Made by a program: the position numbers and the translations under genes. Shown piece by piece: positions 15,011-26,530 of a DNA stretch of 64,000 bases (position 1 is the stretch's first letter; the number at the start of each line of letters is the position of its first letter). A model generated the notes under the pieces. The model saw only the letters and a program-made list of their open reading frames with translations, was not told where the DNA came from and ran no database searches. Source of the stretch: Streptomyces sp. NBC_00690 (GTDB taxonomy: Bacteria > Actinomycetota > Actinomycetes > Streptomycetales > Streptomycetaceae); contig NZ_CP109009.1 in assembly GCF_036226685.1 (NCBI RefSeq), forward strand, positions 7,467,501-7,531,500, written 5' to 3'.

Positions 15011-18000
15011 GACAGGCTCCTCAAAGCGTCGGAAAGGATAAGGCCGATTTTTTCCAGGGGTTCGGGCTCGCCCATCCTGGTGTGGATGACCCCGATGGTG
15101 TGCTGTTCGACGGTGCCGTCGACATAGGGAATCCAGGATCGTGAAAGAGTGCTCTCGGGGGCGCCCTCTCCCCGGGCCGCGAAGAACAGCATCTGTGTCT
15201 TCACCGGACGGGGCGCATAGAGTTTCACGATTTCCGCATGGTCGATGGAGGAGCCGATCACCGAACGGATCTCGTCGTCGGAGAAACCACCCAGCACCGG
15301 ATCGTTCTCCCGGACCAGCCCGATCAGCCCCGCCACGTCGAAGGGCGCGTCCTCCGGCTCGTCGGTTGCGTCGCCGACCAGCATCTCCCGCTTCTCCGCC
15401 GGGGTCATCCGGTGCCGTTCGGGTTCGGTCGGCACCAGATGGACGTCCATCATCGCCAGCAGCTCGGTCCGTTCGCCCTGCTCCGCCAGCATCACCGCCA
15501 GCGCATGGGCCAGGGTGCCGCCGAACGACCAGCCGAGGAAGCGGTACGGGCCCTGCGGCTGAACCCGCCGGATGTGCTCCAGATACTCGCGGGCCATCTC
15601 CTCGACCGACTCCGGACGGTGCCCCAGCTCCGACAGCGCCCTGGCCTGGATCGCGTACAGCGGCTGGTCCGGGCCCAGATGCCGGGCCAGCCCCACGTAC
15701 GTCCAGCCGACACCGGTGCCGGGGTGCAGCGCGAACAGCGGACGCCGGGTGCCGCCGGGCTGGAGCGGCAGCAGGACGCCCATCGGGTCGAAGCCCGACG
15801 GTTCGTCCGCGAGCAGCCCCGCGACCGTCGGTGTGCGGAACAGGTCCCGGACGCCCAGCTCCAGCCCGAGCGCCGTCCGCGCCCGGCTCACCAGCCGGAC
15901 GCCCAGCAGCGAATGCCCGCCCAGGGCGAAGAAACTGTCGTCGATGCCGACACCCGTCACCCCGAGGATCTCCTCGAACAGCCCGCACAGCACCTCCTCG
16001 CGCGGAGTCCTCGGCGCCCGCCCCGACGGGGCGGCGGCCGGAGCGGGCGCGGGCAGCGCCCCGCGGTCCGGTTTGCCGTTCACGGTCAGCGGGATGTCGT
16101 CCAGCAGCATCAGCGCCGACGGCACCATGTGCTCCGGGAGTTCGGCGGCCGCCCAGCGCAGCAGCCCCTGCTCCGTCGGGGTCCGCCCGGCGCGCGGTAC
16201 CACGTAAGCCACCAGCCGTTTGCCGCCCGGACCGTCGTCGAGGACGACCACCGCGGCCCGTCCCACATCGGGATGCCGGGCCAGGGTCTCTTCGATCTCA
16301 CCGGGCTCGATGCGGAAGCCGCGCAGTTTGACCTGGCCGTCCGCCCTTCCCAGGAACCGCAGTTCACCGCCCGCCGTCCAGTGGACCAGATCGCCCGTGC
16401 GGTACATCCGTTCGCCGCCGGCGGCGAACGGATCGGCGACGAACCGCTCCGCGGTCAGCCCCGGCCGGCCCAGATAGCCCCGGGCCACCTGGGTGCCCGC
16501 GAGGTACATCTCCCCGGCGACGCCCACCGGCACCGGGCGCAGCGCCCCGTCCAGGACGTACACCCGGGTGTTGTCCAGCGCGGCGCCGAGGAACACACCA
16601 GGCAGCACCCGGGAGTCCGTGTCCAGCCGCTGGTGGTGCGAGGCGAACGTGGTCTCGGTCGGACCGTAGCTGTGCACCAGGACCGTGTCCGGGCAGTGGT
16701 CCAGCACCCGCTGGAGGGCGGCCGGGGACGCTACGTCCCCACCGGTCCACACCTCGTCCAGCAGTTTGAGGGTGTCGAGACCCTCGTCGGCCATGATGTG
16801 GAAGAGACCCATGGTGAAGTAGGCGGCGGTCACCCCGTGGGCGCGGATCGTGTCGTCCAGCTCCGCCAGATCCGTACCGGAACCCGGCGCGAACACCAGC
16901 TCCCCGCCGTTCAGCAGCGGCACCCACAGTTCGTAGGTGGAGGCGTCGAAGCCGATCGCCGAATGCACCAGCATCCGCCGGTGGTTGCGGTGGTCCCAGC
17001 AGCGGTCGGTGACCAGCTCCACCACATTGCGGTGGGTGACCCCGACGCCCTTGGGCCGGCCCGTGGACCCCGAGGTGAACATCGTGTACATCAGGGCGTC
17101 CTCGCCGACCGCCACCCGCGGATCGGTGCTCGGGCCGCCCGGCACCGGAGTGTCCGCCGACAGCACCCGCACGCCCGCCGCCACCTGCCGCGCCACCGGC
17201 CCGGTGGAGACGTACGCCTCCTCGGTGACGAGCACACCCGCCCCCGTGTCCTCCATGATCATGGCGATCCGGGTGTCCGGCAGCCGAGGGTCCAGCGGTA
17301 CGTACGCAGCCCCGCACTTCAGCGCCGCCAGCGCCGCCACCAGGAGCTGCGGCGTGCGGTCCAGCAGCAGCCCGACCGCGCCGTGCGGCGCCACCCCGGC
17401 ACCGATCAGCCGGTGCGCCAGCGCGTTCGCCCGCCGGTTGAGCTCCGCGAACGTCATGGTCCGGTCCTCATGACGGACCGCGACCGCGAGCGGGGTGCGG
17501 CGGACCTGCTCCTCGAAGCGCTCGTGCACCAGCCCCGGCAGCACCCGCGGTACCGCCGTCGCGTTGTAGCCCACGAGCAGACGCTCGGCCTCCTCCCCGG
17601 ACAGCAGCGGCACATCGCCGATCCGAGTGTCCGGCGCGTCGGCCACCACCCGCAGCAGCCGGGCCACATGCGCCGCCAACTGGGCCGCGGTGCCCTCGTC
17701 GTAGAGGTCGAGCGCGTACTCAAGGACGCCTTCCAGACCGGCCGGGGCACCGGAGGCGTCCCGGGTCTCGCGCAGCGCCAGCGTCAGGTCGAACTTGGTC
17801 AACCCGGACGCGGCGGGCAGCGGAGTGCCGGACAGCGGTGAACCCGGCAGGGGCGCCCGCTCGGCCGGGTGCACCTGCACCATCACCTGCACCAGCGGGT
17901 GGTGGGCCGTGGACCGTACCGGATTGAGCTCCTCCACCACCAGGTCGAAGGGGAGCTGCTGGTGCGCGAAGGCCGCGAGGTCCGTCTCCCGGACCCGGTC

Positions 18001-20667
18001 CAGCAGCTCGGCGAAGGACGGGTTCCCGGCCGTGTCGGTCCGCAGCACGAGCGTATTGACGAAGAAACCGACCAGCTGCTCCAGCGCCTGGTCGTCCCGG
18101 CCGGCGACCACCGTGCCCAGCGGCAGGTCCGTGCCCGCGCCGTGCCGGGTCAGCACCGCGGCCAGCGCCGCCTGCACGACCATCAGCAGAGTCGCGCCGT
18201 GCGTCAGAGCGAGTCGGCCGAGAGCGGCGTGGACATCCGCGTCCAGGGCCGGGACGGTGGCCGTCGCCCCCCGGTGTGTGGCCTCCGCGGGACGCGTCCG
18301 CGCCGGAACCGTTTCGAGTACGGGCGGCATACCCGCCAGCCGATCGCGCCAGTAGGACTTCTGGGTCGCAGCCGAGGGGCCCGACAGCAGCTTCCGCTCC
18401 CACAGGGTGTAGTCGGCGTACTGCACGGGCAGCGGAGGCAGGTCGGGGGCCGCTCCGCCGAGCCGGGCCGTGTACGCCGCGGACAGATCGGACAGCAGCG
18501 GCCCCGAGGACCAGCCGTCGGCCGCGATGTGGTGCACCAGCAGCACGAGGACCTGCCCGCCGCCGTCCCCGCCGGTCTCCACGAGCCAGGCACGGAACGG
18601 GATTTCAGCGGCCAGTTCGAAGACATGGCCGGCCGCCGCTGTGACAGCGGCCGCCTCCTCCTCCGGCCGGGCCCGCACTACCGTCAGCACCGGCCGGACC
18701 GACTGCCGCACCTCCTGGTACGGCTGCCCCTCCTCCGCCCGATAGACGGTCCGCAGCACCTCGTGCCGCTCGGCGACGTCGGCGAGCGCGTCGGCGAGGA
18801 CCGCCGGGTCCAGCGGACGGTCGAGCCGCAGCACGAAGGGCATGTTGTACGAGCGGCTCGCCCCCTCCAGTTGGCCGGTGAACCAGAGCCGGCGCTGGGC
18901 GTACGACAGCGGGAGCCGTTCGGGCCGGTCGGCCGCCGGTACGGGAGCGGGCCCCGGCCGGACCTCCCCGGAGCGGGCCGCGGCACCCCCGGATCCGGCG
19001 GCGATCCTGGCGGCGAGCCGGGCCGGAGTGGGCGCCAGGAAGAGGTCCCGCAGCCGCAGTTCGACCCCCAGCAGGGACCGCACCCGGTTCACCAGCCGGA
19101 CGCCCGCCATCGAGTGCCCGCCGACGGCGAAGAAGTTGTCGTCCGGGCCCACCGATGCACGGCGGGTGATCTCGGCGAAGACCCGGCGGAGCACGGCGAC
19201 CGTCGCCGGATCGGCCGCCGGACCCGCCACCGCGGCCTCCGCGACCGTGCTGGTCCGCGCGGGCCGGGCCGCCAGCAGGGCCCGCTCCGCCGCCGGCAGC
19301 AGCTCCGCCGGCCGCAGGGGCGCGTCACCGCCTTCGGCGAACCTCGCCAGGGCCCGTACGTACACATCGAGAAGCAGTTGCGCCGTTGCCTCGTCGAAGA
19401 GGTCCTCGGCATAGGTCCACCACAGCTCCAGACCGCCCTGCTCTGGGCGGGCGGCACAGGTCACCGCGAGATCGAACTTCGCCGCGTCCAGCCCGGTCTC
19501 CTCGAACCGGCCCCGCAGTACGGATCCGATCCGTACCTCCCCGGCCGCCGGATCCGATGCCTCCTGCACCGCCAGGGTGACCTGGAACAGCGGGTTCGCG
19601 CCCGGCGCCCGGCGCGGATTGAGCAGCTCCACCAGCCGGTCGAACGGCAGCTCCTGATGGGCGTACGCCCCCAGCGCGGCGTCCCGGGCCCGGGCCACCA
19701 GCTCCCGGGGACCCGCGGGTCCGGCGACATCGGCCCGCAGGACCAGGGAGTTCACGAAGAAGCCGACCAGCTCGTCCAGGGCTTCGTCGGAGCGCCCCGC
19801 GACCGGTGTGCCGACGGCCGCGTCCGGACCGGCGCCGCAGACGTCGAGCGCGGTGCCGAGCGCGGCCCGCGCCACCATCAGCAGACTGGCGTCCGCCCCG
19901 GCGGCCAGCGCCGAGAGCCCGGCGTGCGCCGCGGCGTCCAGCGCGGCGGTGAGGGTACGGGCCCGGCCGCTCGGCGCTGCGGGCCGCGGCCGGTCGGCGG
20001 GCAGGTCGAGCAGGGGCGGCAGCCCGGCGAGCGCCTCCCGCCAGTACGCGGCGAGTTTCGAGTCGTCCGCCAGTAGCTCCCGCTGCCAGAGCGTGTAGTC
20101 CGCGTACTGCACCGGCAGCGGCTCCCACCGCGGCCCGGCACCGGCGGCCCGGGCGTCGTAGGCCGTGCCGAGATCCCGCAGCAGCGGGCCCACCGACCAG
20201 CCGTCGGTGGCGATGTGATGGGTGAGCAGCGCCAGGACGGCGGACCCGTCGCCCGGCAGGAACAGCGCGGCCCGCAGCGGGAGCCCGGTCTCCGGATCGA
20301 AGGTCCCCGCGGTGAACCCGGCCACCTCGGCGGCCACCTCGCCGGGCGCGCACGACCGTACGGCGAGGTCGGGACGCGCGCCCTCCAGTACCCGCTGGTA
20401 CGGCTCGCCGTGACCGTCCGCCGGATACACCGTCCGCAGCACCTCGTGCCGCTCCAGCACATCGGCGAGCGCCGCCTCCAGCGCACCGGGCTCGGGCACC
20501 GCGTCCAGCCGGACCACCAGCGGCAGGTTGTACGTCGGGGACGGTCCCTCCAGCCGGTTGAGGAACCAGAGCCTGCGCTGGGCGTACGACAGCGGTATCC
20601 GCTCCGGATCCGTGACGTCCGGTTCGTCGTCGGTTCCGACGGAGGCGGTGGGAGCGGTCGAGGGCAT
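15007..20667 (-). CDS. NRPS3: C-T-C-A-T-TE, terminal module protein
   Basis: 1,886 residues from ATG 20667 with GGAGG upstream. Domains by residue: C1 about 20-460 (HHIATDG near 148), T1 about 480-550 (GGHS near 512) with no A domain between them, C2 about 580-1030 (HHIAADG near 712), A about 1045-1540, T2 about 1550-1620 (GGHS near 1580), thioesterase about 1630-1886 (GWSFGG near 1711). The A domain has [22 protein letters not shown] and NGKPDR. Its pocket residues read D-A-Y-Y-W-G-S-F-A by alignment to GrsA, which matches no code I trust. The type I TE makes this the chain-releasing protein. The first module cannot activate its own amino acid. No epimerisation or methylation domain is present. 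Confidence 0.93.
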   Translation of the reverse strand: MPSTAPTASVGTDDEPDVTDPERIPLSYAQRRLWFLNRLEGPSPTYNLPLVVRLDAVPEPGALEAALADVLERHEVLRTVYPADGHGEPYQRVLEGARPDLAVRSCAPGEVAAEVAGFTAGTFDPETGLPLRAALFLPGDGSAVLALLTHHIATDGWSVGPLLRDLGTAYDARAAGAGPRWEPLPVQYADYTLWQRELLADDSKLAAYWREALAGLPPLLDLPADRPRPAAPSGRARTLTAALDAAAHAGLSALAAGADASLLMVARAALGTALDVCGAGPDAAVGTPVAGRSDEALDELVGFFVNSLVLRADVAGPAGPRELVARARDAALGAYAHQELPFDRLVELLNPRRAPGANPLFQVTLAVQEASDPAAGEVRIGSVLRGRFEETGLDAAKFDLAVTCAARPEQGGLELWWTYAEDLFDEATAQLLLDVYVRALARFAEGGDAPLRPAELLPAAERALLAARPARTSTVAEAAVAGPAADPATVAVLRRVFAEITRRASVGPDDNFFAVGGHSMAGVRLVNRVRSLLGVELRLRDLFLAPTPARLAARIAAGSGGAAARSGEVRPGPAPVPAADRPERLPLSYAQRRLWFTGQLEGASRSYNMPFVLRLDRPLDPAVLADALADVAERHEVLRTVYRAEEGQPYQEVRQSVRPVLTVVRARPEEEAAAVTAAAGHVFELAAEIPFRAWLVETGGDGGGQVLVLLVHHIAADGWSSGPLLSDLSAAYTARLGGAAPDLPPLPVQYADYTLWERKLLSGPSAATQKSYWRDRLAGMPPVLETVPARTRPAEATHRGATATVPALDADVHAALGRLALTHGATLLMVVQAALAAVLTRHGAGTDLPLGTVVAGRDDQALEQLVGFFVNTLVLRTDTAGNPSFAELLDRVRETDLAAFAHQQLPFDLVVEELNPVRSTAHHPLVQVMVQVHPAERAPLPGSPLSGTPLPAASGLTKFDLTLALRETRDASGAPAGLEGVLEYALDLYDEGTAAQLAAHVARLLRVVADAPDTRIGDVPLLSGEEAERLLVGYNATAVPRVLPGLVHERFEEQVRRTPLAVAVRHEDRTMTFAELNRRANALAHRLIGAGVAPHGAVGLLLDRTPQLLVAALAALKCGAAYVPLDPRLPDTRIAMIMEDTGAGVLVTEEAYVSTGPVARQVAAGVRVLSADTPVPGGPSTDPRVAVGEDALMYTMFTSGSTGRPKGVGVTHRNVVELVTDRCWDHRNHRRMLVHSAIGFDASTYELWVPLLNGGELVFAPGSGTDLAELDDTIRAHGVTAAYFTMGLFHIMADEGLDTLKLLDEVWTGGDVASPAALQRVLDHCPDTVLVHSYGPTETTFASHHQRLDTDSRVLPGVFLGAALDNTRVYVLDGALRPVPVGVAGEMYLAGTQVARGYLGRPGLTAERFVADPFAAGGERMYRTGDLVHWTAGGELRFLGRADGQVKLRGFRIEPGEIEETLARHPDVGRAAVVVLDDGPGGKRLVAYVVPRAGRTPTEQGLLRWAAAELPEHMVPSALMLLDDIPLTVNGKPDRGALPAPAPAAAPSGRAPRTPREEVLCGLFEEILGVTGVGIDDSFFALGGHSLLGVRLVSRARTALGLELGVRDLFRTPTVAGLLADEPSGFDPMGVLLPLQPGGTRRPLFALHPGTGVGWTYVGLARHLGPDQPLYAIQARALSELGHRPESVEEMAREYLEHIRRVQPQGPYRFLGWSFGGTLAHALAVMLAEQGERTELLAMMDVHLVPTEPERHRMTPAEKREMLVGDATDEPEDAPFDVAGLIGLVRENDPVLGGFSDDEIRSVIGSSIDHAEIVKLYAPRPVKTQMLFFAARGEGAPESTLSRSWIPYVDGTVEQHTIGVIHTRMGEPEPLEKIGLILSDALRSLS

Positions 20668-21228
20668 CGCATGGCCTCCAGAAGAAGGGGGAGTGGGGGC
20701 GGCGGGTCCGGATCGAAGGGCCCGCGCAGCAAACGTACGAGCCGTCGCCTCGCGCACCGGGCAGTTGCCGGGGCAGCTCCCGCGCCCCGGGCTGCCGCTT
20801 CTGCCTGCCGCCTGCTCCGGGCGGGCGACTCTGCAGGTGCCCTGAGCTGTTGTTGCTCGGCATCGGTGCCGACGCGGCTTGTTCCTCCGGGAGCCCGGGA
20901 GCCCGGGAGGTCATCGTTCCTGTGCTCGTGGCCCGGAACCACGCATCTGCCAAGAGCTGTCCCCGGTCGACCGACTGCCGTCACCGGTTGCTCGCGCCAC
21001 ATCCGGCCCGCGGCCGGACTGCAGCAGCCCCCGGCGGACGGGCGTTCCTGCCGCCCGGGGCGGGAGCGCCGAGCCCACCAGGGGCGCCCGAGCCGGAACC
21101 GCGCCCGGGCCCAACGGCTCAGAGCACCTGGGCAGTCCGTCCGCCGAGCCCGCGGCTCACCGCCCTCGGCGCGGCCGGGCCACAACGGCCCATGGCACCC
21201 GGGCAGCCCCTCCACCGGGCCCCCGGGC
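20668..21228. other. 560-bp gap between NRPS2 and NRPS3 genes
   Basis: No convincing gene is present: short frames lack a start context and protein-like composition. The end nearest NRPS3 holds its ribosome-binding site (GGAGG). A short tandem GGAGCCCGGGA repeat lies near 20890-20910. In a locus where other genes overlap or nearly touch, the gap suggests either a separate promoter for NRPS3-mbtH or loss of coding sequence. Confidence 0.4.
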
Positions 21229-24200
21229 TCACCGCGCCCGGCGCGCCCGCCTCCTCAGCGCCGGAACCGCCGGCGGTACCGGCGCCGCTTCCAGCAGCGC
21301 CGCCAGCGCCGTCGGCGTCGGGTGCCGGAACACATCCCGCAGCGTCAGCTCCCGGCCCAGCTCCGTCCGGACCCGGTTCAGCAGTCGCACCGCCAGCAGC
21401 GAATGCCCGCCCGAGCGGAAGAAGTTAGCGTCCTCCGTCACCTCCTTGCCGTCGAGCACCTCCCGGAACAGGGCCAGCACCAACGGCAGCCGCCCGTCGC
21501 CGGGGGACGGCTCCCCGGGGCCCGGCGGGCGGTCGCCACCGGGCCGTGTCACCGTCACCACCCCCGGCACCGCGTACTCCGGCAGCCGTTCCGCCGCCCA
21601 CGACTGCGCACCCGCCTCCGTGACCTCGCCCGTCAGCCGGGCCACGAGCCTCCCCTCGTCGAGTACCACCTCCGCGCTGTCGACCCCGGGCTGCGCCCCG
21701 AGGACGTCCCGGACATGCCCGAGGTCGATCCGGTAGCCAGCGACGGTGCCGTAGGGCCCCGTCCCCGGCAGTCGGTGCCCGTCCGGAAGCGCCCCGATCC
21801 GGACCTCCGGATCGGCAGCGAACAGGGCCAGCGCACCAGTCAGAAGGGCGCCCAGGTGCTCCGCCCCGGCCTCCGCATACAGATCCGTGGCGTACTCCAG
21901 GACACCGTCCAGACCGCCGTGCCCGGCGCCCCCCGTCAGCGCGAACGTCAGGTCCGCCTTCGCGGTCGACGAGCCGTGGGGCAGCACCTCACCGGCCAGC
22001 GGCCCGTCCGACCCACCGCCTCCCGCCCCGCCGCCGTCCGGCTCCGGGTCCACCCGCAGCATCACCTGCGCCAGCGGGTGATGGGCCGACGAGCGGTGCG
22101 GGTTGAGGTGTTCGACGACGAGGTCGAAGGGCACGTCCTGGTGGGCGTACGCCGCCAGATCGGCCTCCCGGACCCGTCGCACCAGCTCGCTGAAGGACGG
22201 GTCGCCCGAGGTGTCGGTGCGCAGGACCAGGGTGTTGACGAAGAAGCCGACGAGACCGTTGAGTGCCTGGTCGTCCCGGCCCGCGACGACCGTGCCGATC
22301 GCGAGATCGGGTCCGGCGTCGCAGCGCGCGAGCACGGCCGCGAGGGCCGCGTGGACCACCATGAAGAGGGTGCTGCCGGTGGAGCGGGCGATCCGTTCGA
22401 GACCGGCCCGCACCGGTCCCGGGACGGTGAATCCGGTGAGCGCGCCCCGCCCGGAGGGCACCGGCGGCCGGTGCCGGTCGGCGGGCAGGTCCGTCAGCGG
22501 CGGCAGCCCGGCGAGGGTCCGCTCCCAGAAACCGAGCCGCTCCTCCCGCCCGCCGCCGCTGAGGAGGTCCCGCTGCCAGAGCGCGTAGTCCGCGTACTGC
22601 ACGGGCAGGGGCGCCCAGCCGGGCGCCGAGCCCGCGGCCCGGGCCGCGTAGGCGGTGGCGAGATCGGCGAGTAGGCAGTCGACGGACCAGCCGTCGGCCG
22701 CGATGTGGTGCAGCAGCAGGACGAGGGTCTGCCGCCCGTCGCCGCCGGAGGGCAGGAACAGCCAGGCCCGGAACGGCAGATCGCGCGCCAGGTCGAACAC
22801 CTGGCCCGCCGCCTCGTCCGCGGCGGCCGCCGGATCGGCGGGGAAACCGAGCTCCAGCTGCGGCCGGGCCTCGTCCAGGACGAGCTGGTACGGCTCCCCG
22901 CCCTCGGTCCGGTAGACGGTCCGCAGCACCTCGTGCCGTTCGGCGACGTCGGCGAGCGCGGCGGCGAGCGCGGCCGGGTCCAGCGGCCGATGGAGCCTCC
23001 GTACCAGCGCGATGTTGTACGTGGCGGACGGCCCGTCCAGCTGGTCGGTGAACCACAGCCGCCGCTGGGCCGGGGAGAGCGGGATCCGCTCGGGCCGCCC
23101 GGCGCGGCGCAGCGCCGGCCGCTCCCCGGCGTCCGGGCCCACGGGGAGCCGTCCGTGCAGGGCGAGGGGCGTCGGTGCGAGGAACAGATCACGGATCCCG
23201 GTCTCCACGCCGAGAACCGCCCGGATCCGGTTGACCAGCCGGCTGGCCAGCCGCGAATGACCGCCGATACGGAAGAAGTTGTCACCGGGGCCGACCCGCG
23301 GCCGGTCGAGTACCTCCGCGAACAGACCGCTGAGCAGCTCCACCCGGGGGTGCCCCGTCTCTCCCGGCCCGCCCAGCTGTCCGGCTGCCGCTGCCGCCTC
23401 CGCCAGGGCGAGCCGCTCCCGGCGGGCCGCGAACCCCTCCGACTCCGCAGCGGTGACCAGCCCGAGCGCGGCGAGCGGTCGGCCGGCGTCCGCGGCGAAC
23501 GCGGTGAGCGCCCGGCCGTACACATCGAGCAGCAGAGCGGCCGTGGGCTCGTCGAACACGTCCCGCGCATAGCCGAGGAGCAGCCGCAGTCCGCCGTCCG
23601 GTTCCTCCTCGCAGTGGAAGCTCAGATCGAACTTCGCCGCCCCCAGGTCGACGGACCCGGCATCGGCGGTCAGCGGGCCGAGCCGGACCGGGCCGGTACC
23701 GGCCGTCGCACCGGCGGTCCGCACGGTCAGCATCACCTGGAAGAAGGGGTGTTCGCCCAGGGCCCGTCCCACGGCCTCGCCCACCTGCTCGACCAGCAGT
23801 TCGAAGGGCAGGTCCTGATGGTCGAAGGCGGTGAGGTCGGTCTCCCGGACCCGGTCGACCAGCTCCGCGGCCGTGGGGTCGCCGGAGGTGTCGGCGCGCA
23901 GCACCAGGGAGTTGACGAAGCAGCCGACGAGATCGTGCAGGGCCTCATCGGAGCGCCCCGCGACCGGGGTGCCGACGGCGAGGTCGGTGCCCGCGCCGGC
24001 CGCCGTCAGGGCCGCGGCGAGGGCGGCCCGTACCACCATGAACAGGCTGGCGTTCCGCTCGCGGGCGAGCGCGGCCAGCCCGCCGGCCACCTCGGGGCCG
24101 AGACGGGCGCCGGCGGTGCCGCCGAGGCCGGTGGGTTCGGCGGGCCGGGGCCGGTCGTACGGCAGATCCGTCCGCTCCGGCAGTCCGTCCAGCGCCTTCC

Positions 24201-26520
24201 GCCAGTGGTCCAGGAGGGCGTCCGGTTCGGCGAGGAGATCTCGCTGCCAGAGGGCGTAGTCGGCGTACTGCACCGGCAGGGGTTCCCAGCCGGGTGCCCG
24301 GCCCGCGAGCCGGGCTGCGTAGGCGGTGTCCAGATCGTGCAGCAGCGGGGCGAGGGACCAGCCGTCGACGGCGATGTGGTGGACCAGCAGGACCAGGGCG
24401 CTGGGACCGGGTCCGCCGGTGGTGAACAGCGCGGCCCGCAGCGGTACTCCGTCCGTCGGGTCGAGCGGTGTCCGGCCGAACCCGGCCACCCGCCGGTCGA
24501 GTTCGTCCGGGCCCGCGCACGGGACGACGTCGAGAACGGGGGCGAAGTCCGCGACGATCCGCTGGTACGGCTCCCCGCCCAGCTGCGGATAGTCGGTGCG
24601 CAGCACCTCGTGCCGTCCGGCGAGATCGGCGAGGGCCGCGCCGAGCGCGACCGCGTCGGGCGTCCCGTCGAGCCGCAGCACGACCGGCGCGTTGTACCGG
24701 GCGGACGGGCCGTCGATCCGGGCCAGCAGCCAGAGCGCCCGCTGCGACGCGGACAGCGGCAGCCGCTCCGGCCGGGCCGGCTCCGGCACCTGCCGCGGTA
24801 CGGGCCGGGGTGTACCGCCCGCCCGAGTCCGGGCGGCCTCGGTGAGCCGCCGGTGCAGGGCCGCGGGGGTGGGGGCCAGGAACAGATCCCGGATGCCCGC
24901 CTCCAGCCCCAGGACGGCCCGGATCCGGTTGACCAGCCTGCCCGCGAGGAGCGAATGCCCGCCGGTCCGGAAGAAGCTGTCGTCCGGTCCGATCCGGGGG
25001 CGGCCGAGGACCTCGGCGAAGAGCCCGCGGAGGATCTCCTCCCGGGGCGCGCCGGCATCGCGCCGCCCGGTCCGGGCGGCCGGCGGCGCGGGGGTGCGCC
25101 GGGCGACCGCCGCCGTGTGCCGGGCCGCCAGCGCGGCCCGCTCGTCCGCGGTGGCCAGCGACAGCGGGCCGAGCGGCCGCCCGGAGTCGTGGGCCAGGGC
25201 CTCCAGGGCCCGGACGAAGAGATCCAGCAGCAGTTCCGCCGTGGCCTCGTCGAACAGGTCGACCGCATAGCCGAGGGCCAGGTCGAGCCCGTCGGGGGAA
25301 CCGTCGGGGGCCGCCCGTCGGGCGCAGAAGAAGGTCAGGTCGAACTTGGCGGCCGCCAGGTCCGCGGTGCCCGGGACACCGGTCAGCTCCGGCCCCAGCG
25401 GCACCGGCCCGGCAGACCGGGCGCCTTCCGGGCCCTCGGCGCCGTCGACGGTCAGCATCACCTGGAACAGCGGGTGGTGGCCGAGGGACCGTTCGGGCGC
25501 CAGCTCCTCCACCAGCAGCTCGAAGGGCAGGTCCTGGTGTTCGTACGCGATCAGATCGGCGTCGCGGACCCGTTCGAGGAGCGCGGCCGGACTCGGCTCG
25601 CCGGATACGTCCGTCCGCAGCGCCAGGGTGTTGACGAAGAACCCGACGAGCTCGTTGAGCTCCTCCTCGGGGCGGCCCGCGACCGGGGTGCCGATCACCA
25701 GGTCGGAGCCGCAGCCGGCCGCGGTGAGCGCGGCCGCCAGTGCGGTCCGTACCGCCATCGGAGCACTCGCCCCGTGCTCCCGGGCCACGGCCAGTAGCGC
25801 GCGGTGGGTGGCGGCCGGGACGTGCGCGGTCAGCGTCGCCCCGCGCCCGGACAGCTCGGCGGGCCGCGGCCGGTCCACGGGCAGCGGCATGAGCTCGGGC
25901 GCCCCGTCGAGGGCCCGCCGCCAGTGTGCGAGCTGCTCCGCCGCCAGGCTCCCCGGATCGCCCGGCGCGCCGAGCAGCTCCCGCTGCCAGAGCGCATAGT
26001 CGGCGTACTGCACCGGCAGGGGTTCCCAGCCGGGTGCCCGGCCCGCGAGCCGGGCCGTGTAGGCGGTGTCCAGATCCCGCAGCAGCGGGCGGACGGACCA
26101 GCCGTCGGTGGCGATGTGGTGCACGAGCAGCACCAGCACCGCACCGGCCGCACTGGTTCCGGTCTTCTCGGGGACGAACAGCGCGGCCCGCAGGGGGAGT
26201 TCGGCGGTGACGTCGAGGGGTTCCCGGACGAAGGCGGCCACCCGCGCGTCGACCGCGGTCGCCGGGCAGCGGACCACCTCCGGCGCGGGCAGCGCCGAAG
26301 CGTCCCGTACCTCCCGGCGGGGTTCCGCGTCCGGCCCGGCGGGCAGGACGGTGCGCAGCACCTCGTGCCGTTCGGCCAGATCGGCGAGGGCCGCGCCGAG
26401 CACCGCCGGGTCGGGCGTCCCGTCGAGCCGGAGCACCACCGGGGCGTTGTAGGCGGCCGAGGGGCCCGCCAGCCGTCCCAGGAACCAGAGACGGTGCTGG
26501 GCGAACGACAAAGGGTTCAC
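21229..26520 (-). CDS. NRPS2: C-T-C-T-C-(A remnant)-T with no working A domain
   Basis: 1,763 residues from GTG 26520, ten bases after the A-T gene. Domains: C1 about 1-455 (HHIATDG near 133), T1 about 500-570 ([10 protein letters not shown] near 520), C2 about 590-1045 (HHIAVDG near 712), T2 about 1070-1135 ([10 protein letters not shown] near 1086), C3 about 1150-1585 (HHIAADG near 1268), T3 about 1680-1745 ([10 protein letters not shown] near 1705). No adenylation core (TSGSTGxPKG, YGPTE) occurs anywhere. At 1595-1665 only the A subdomain tail remains: [14 protein letters not shown] ... [18 protein letters not shown], without the A10 lysine motif. All three carrier serines are kept and all C domains keep HHxxxDG, so the protein looks active but must be charged in trans. 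Confidence 0.93.
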   Translation of the reverse strand: MNPLSFAQHRLWFLGRLAGPSAAYNAPVVLRLDGTPDPAVLGAALADLAERHEVLRTVLPAGPDAEPRREVRDASALPAPEVVRCPATAVDARVAAFVREPLDVTAELPLRAALFVPEKTGTSAAGAVLVLLVHHIATDGWSVRPLLRDLDTAYTARLAGRAPGWEPLPVQYADYALWQRELLGAPGDPGSLAAEQLAHWRRALDGAPELMPLPVDRPRPAELSGRGATLTAHVPAATHRALLAVAREHGASAPMAVRTALAAALTAAGCGSDLVIGTPVAGRPEEELNELVGFFVNTLALRTDVSGEPSPAALLERVRDADLIAYEHQDLPFELLVEELAPERSLGHHPLFQVMLTVDGAEGPEGARSAGPVPLGPELTGVPGTADLAAAKFDLTFFCARRAAPDGSPDGLDLALGYAVDLFDEATAELLLDLFVRALEALAHDSGRPLGPLSLATADERAALAARHTAAVARRTPAPPAARTGRRDAGAPREEILRGLFAEVLGRPRIGPDDSFFRTGGHSLLAGRLVNRIRAVLGLEAGIRDLFLAPTPAALHRRLTEAARTRAGGTPRPVPRQVPEPARPERLPLSASQRALWLLARIDGPSARYNAPVVLRLDGTPDAVALGAALADLAGRHEVLRTDYPQLGGEPYQRIVADFAPVLDVVPCAGPDELDRRVAGFGRTPLDPTDGVPLRAALFTTGGPGPSALVLLVHHIAVDGWSLAPLLHDLDTAYAARLAGRAPGWEPLPVQYADYALWQRDLLAEPDALLDHWRKALDGLPERTDLPYDRPRPAEPTGLGGTAGARLGPEVAGGLAALARERNASLFMVVRAALAAALTAAGAGTDLAVGTPVAGRSDEALHDLVGCFVNSLVLRADTSGDPTAAELVDRVRETDLTAFDHQDLPFELLVEQVGEAVGRALGEHPFFQVMLTVRTAGATAGTGPVRLGPLTADAGSVDLGAAKFDLSFHCEEEPDGGLRLLLGYARDVFDEPTAALLLDVYGRALTAFAADAGRPLAALGLVTAAESEGFAARRERLALAEAAAAAGQLGGPGETGHPRVELLSGLFAEVLDRPRVGPGDNFFRIGGHSRLASRLVNRIRAVLGVETGIRDLFLAPTPLALHGRLPVGPDAGERPALRRAGRPERIPLSPAQRRLWFTDQLDGPSATYNIALVRRLHRPLDPAALAAALADVAERHEVLRTVYRTEGGEPYQLVLDEARPQLELGFPADPAAAADEAAGQVFDLARDLPFRAWLFLPSGGDGRQTLVLLLHHIAADGWSVDCLLADLATAYAARAAGSAPGWAPLPVQYADYALWQRDLLSGGGREERLGFWERTLAGLPPLTDLPADRHRPPVPSGRGALTGFTVPGPVRAGLERIARSTGSTLFMVVHAALAAVLARCDAGPDLAIGTVVAGRDDQALNGLVGFFVNTLVLRTDTSGDPSFSELVRRVREADLAAYAHQDVPFDLVVEHLNPHRSSAHHPLAQVMLRVDPEPDGGGAGGGGSDGPLAGEVLPHGSSTAKADLTFALTGGAGHGGLDGVLEYATDLYAEAGAEHLGALLTGALALFAADPEVRIGALPDGHRLPGTGPYGTVAGYRIDLGHVRDVLGAQPGVDSAEVVLDEGRLVARLTGEVTEAGAQSWAAERLPEYAVPGVVTVTRPGGDRPPGPGEPSPGDGRLPLVLALFREVLDGKEVTEDANFFRSGGHSLLAVRLLNRVRTELGRELTLRDVFRHPTPTALAALLEAAPVPPAVPALRRRARRAR
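21526..21738 (-). other. Vestigial A-domain C-terminal subdomain in NRPS2
   Basis: Residues 1595-1665 of NRPS2 align with the A8-A10 part of the NRPS3 A domain (GYRID against GFRIE, then ERLPEYAVP against AELPEHMVP). The large A core before it and the NGKxD lysine motif after it are gone. This shows that at least one A-less module arose by deletion of a normal C-A-T module. Confidence 0.75.
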
Positions 26521-26530
26521 GGCGATGTCC

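Noticed and set aside
15238..25797. Very long open frames on the plus strand across the NRPS genes (for example 15238-17841 and 22705-25797)
   Set aside because: They are antisense to NRPS domains with complete motifs. Their predicted proteins are Arg/Gly/Pro-rich without domains. Such frames arise from GC-biased third positions.
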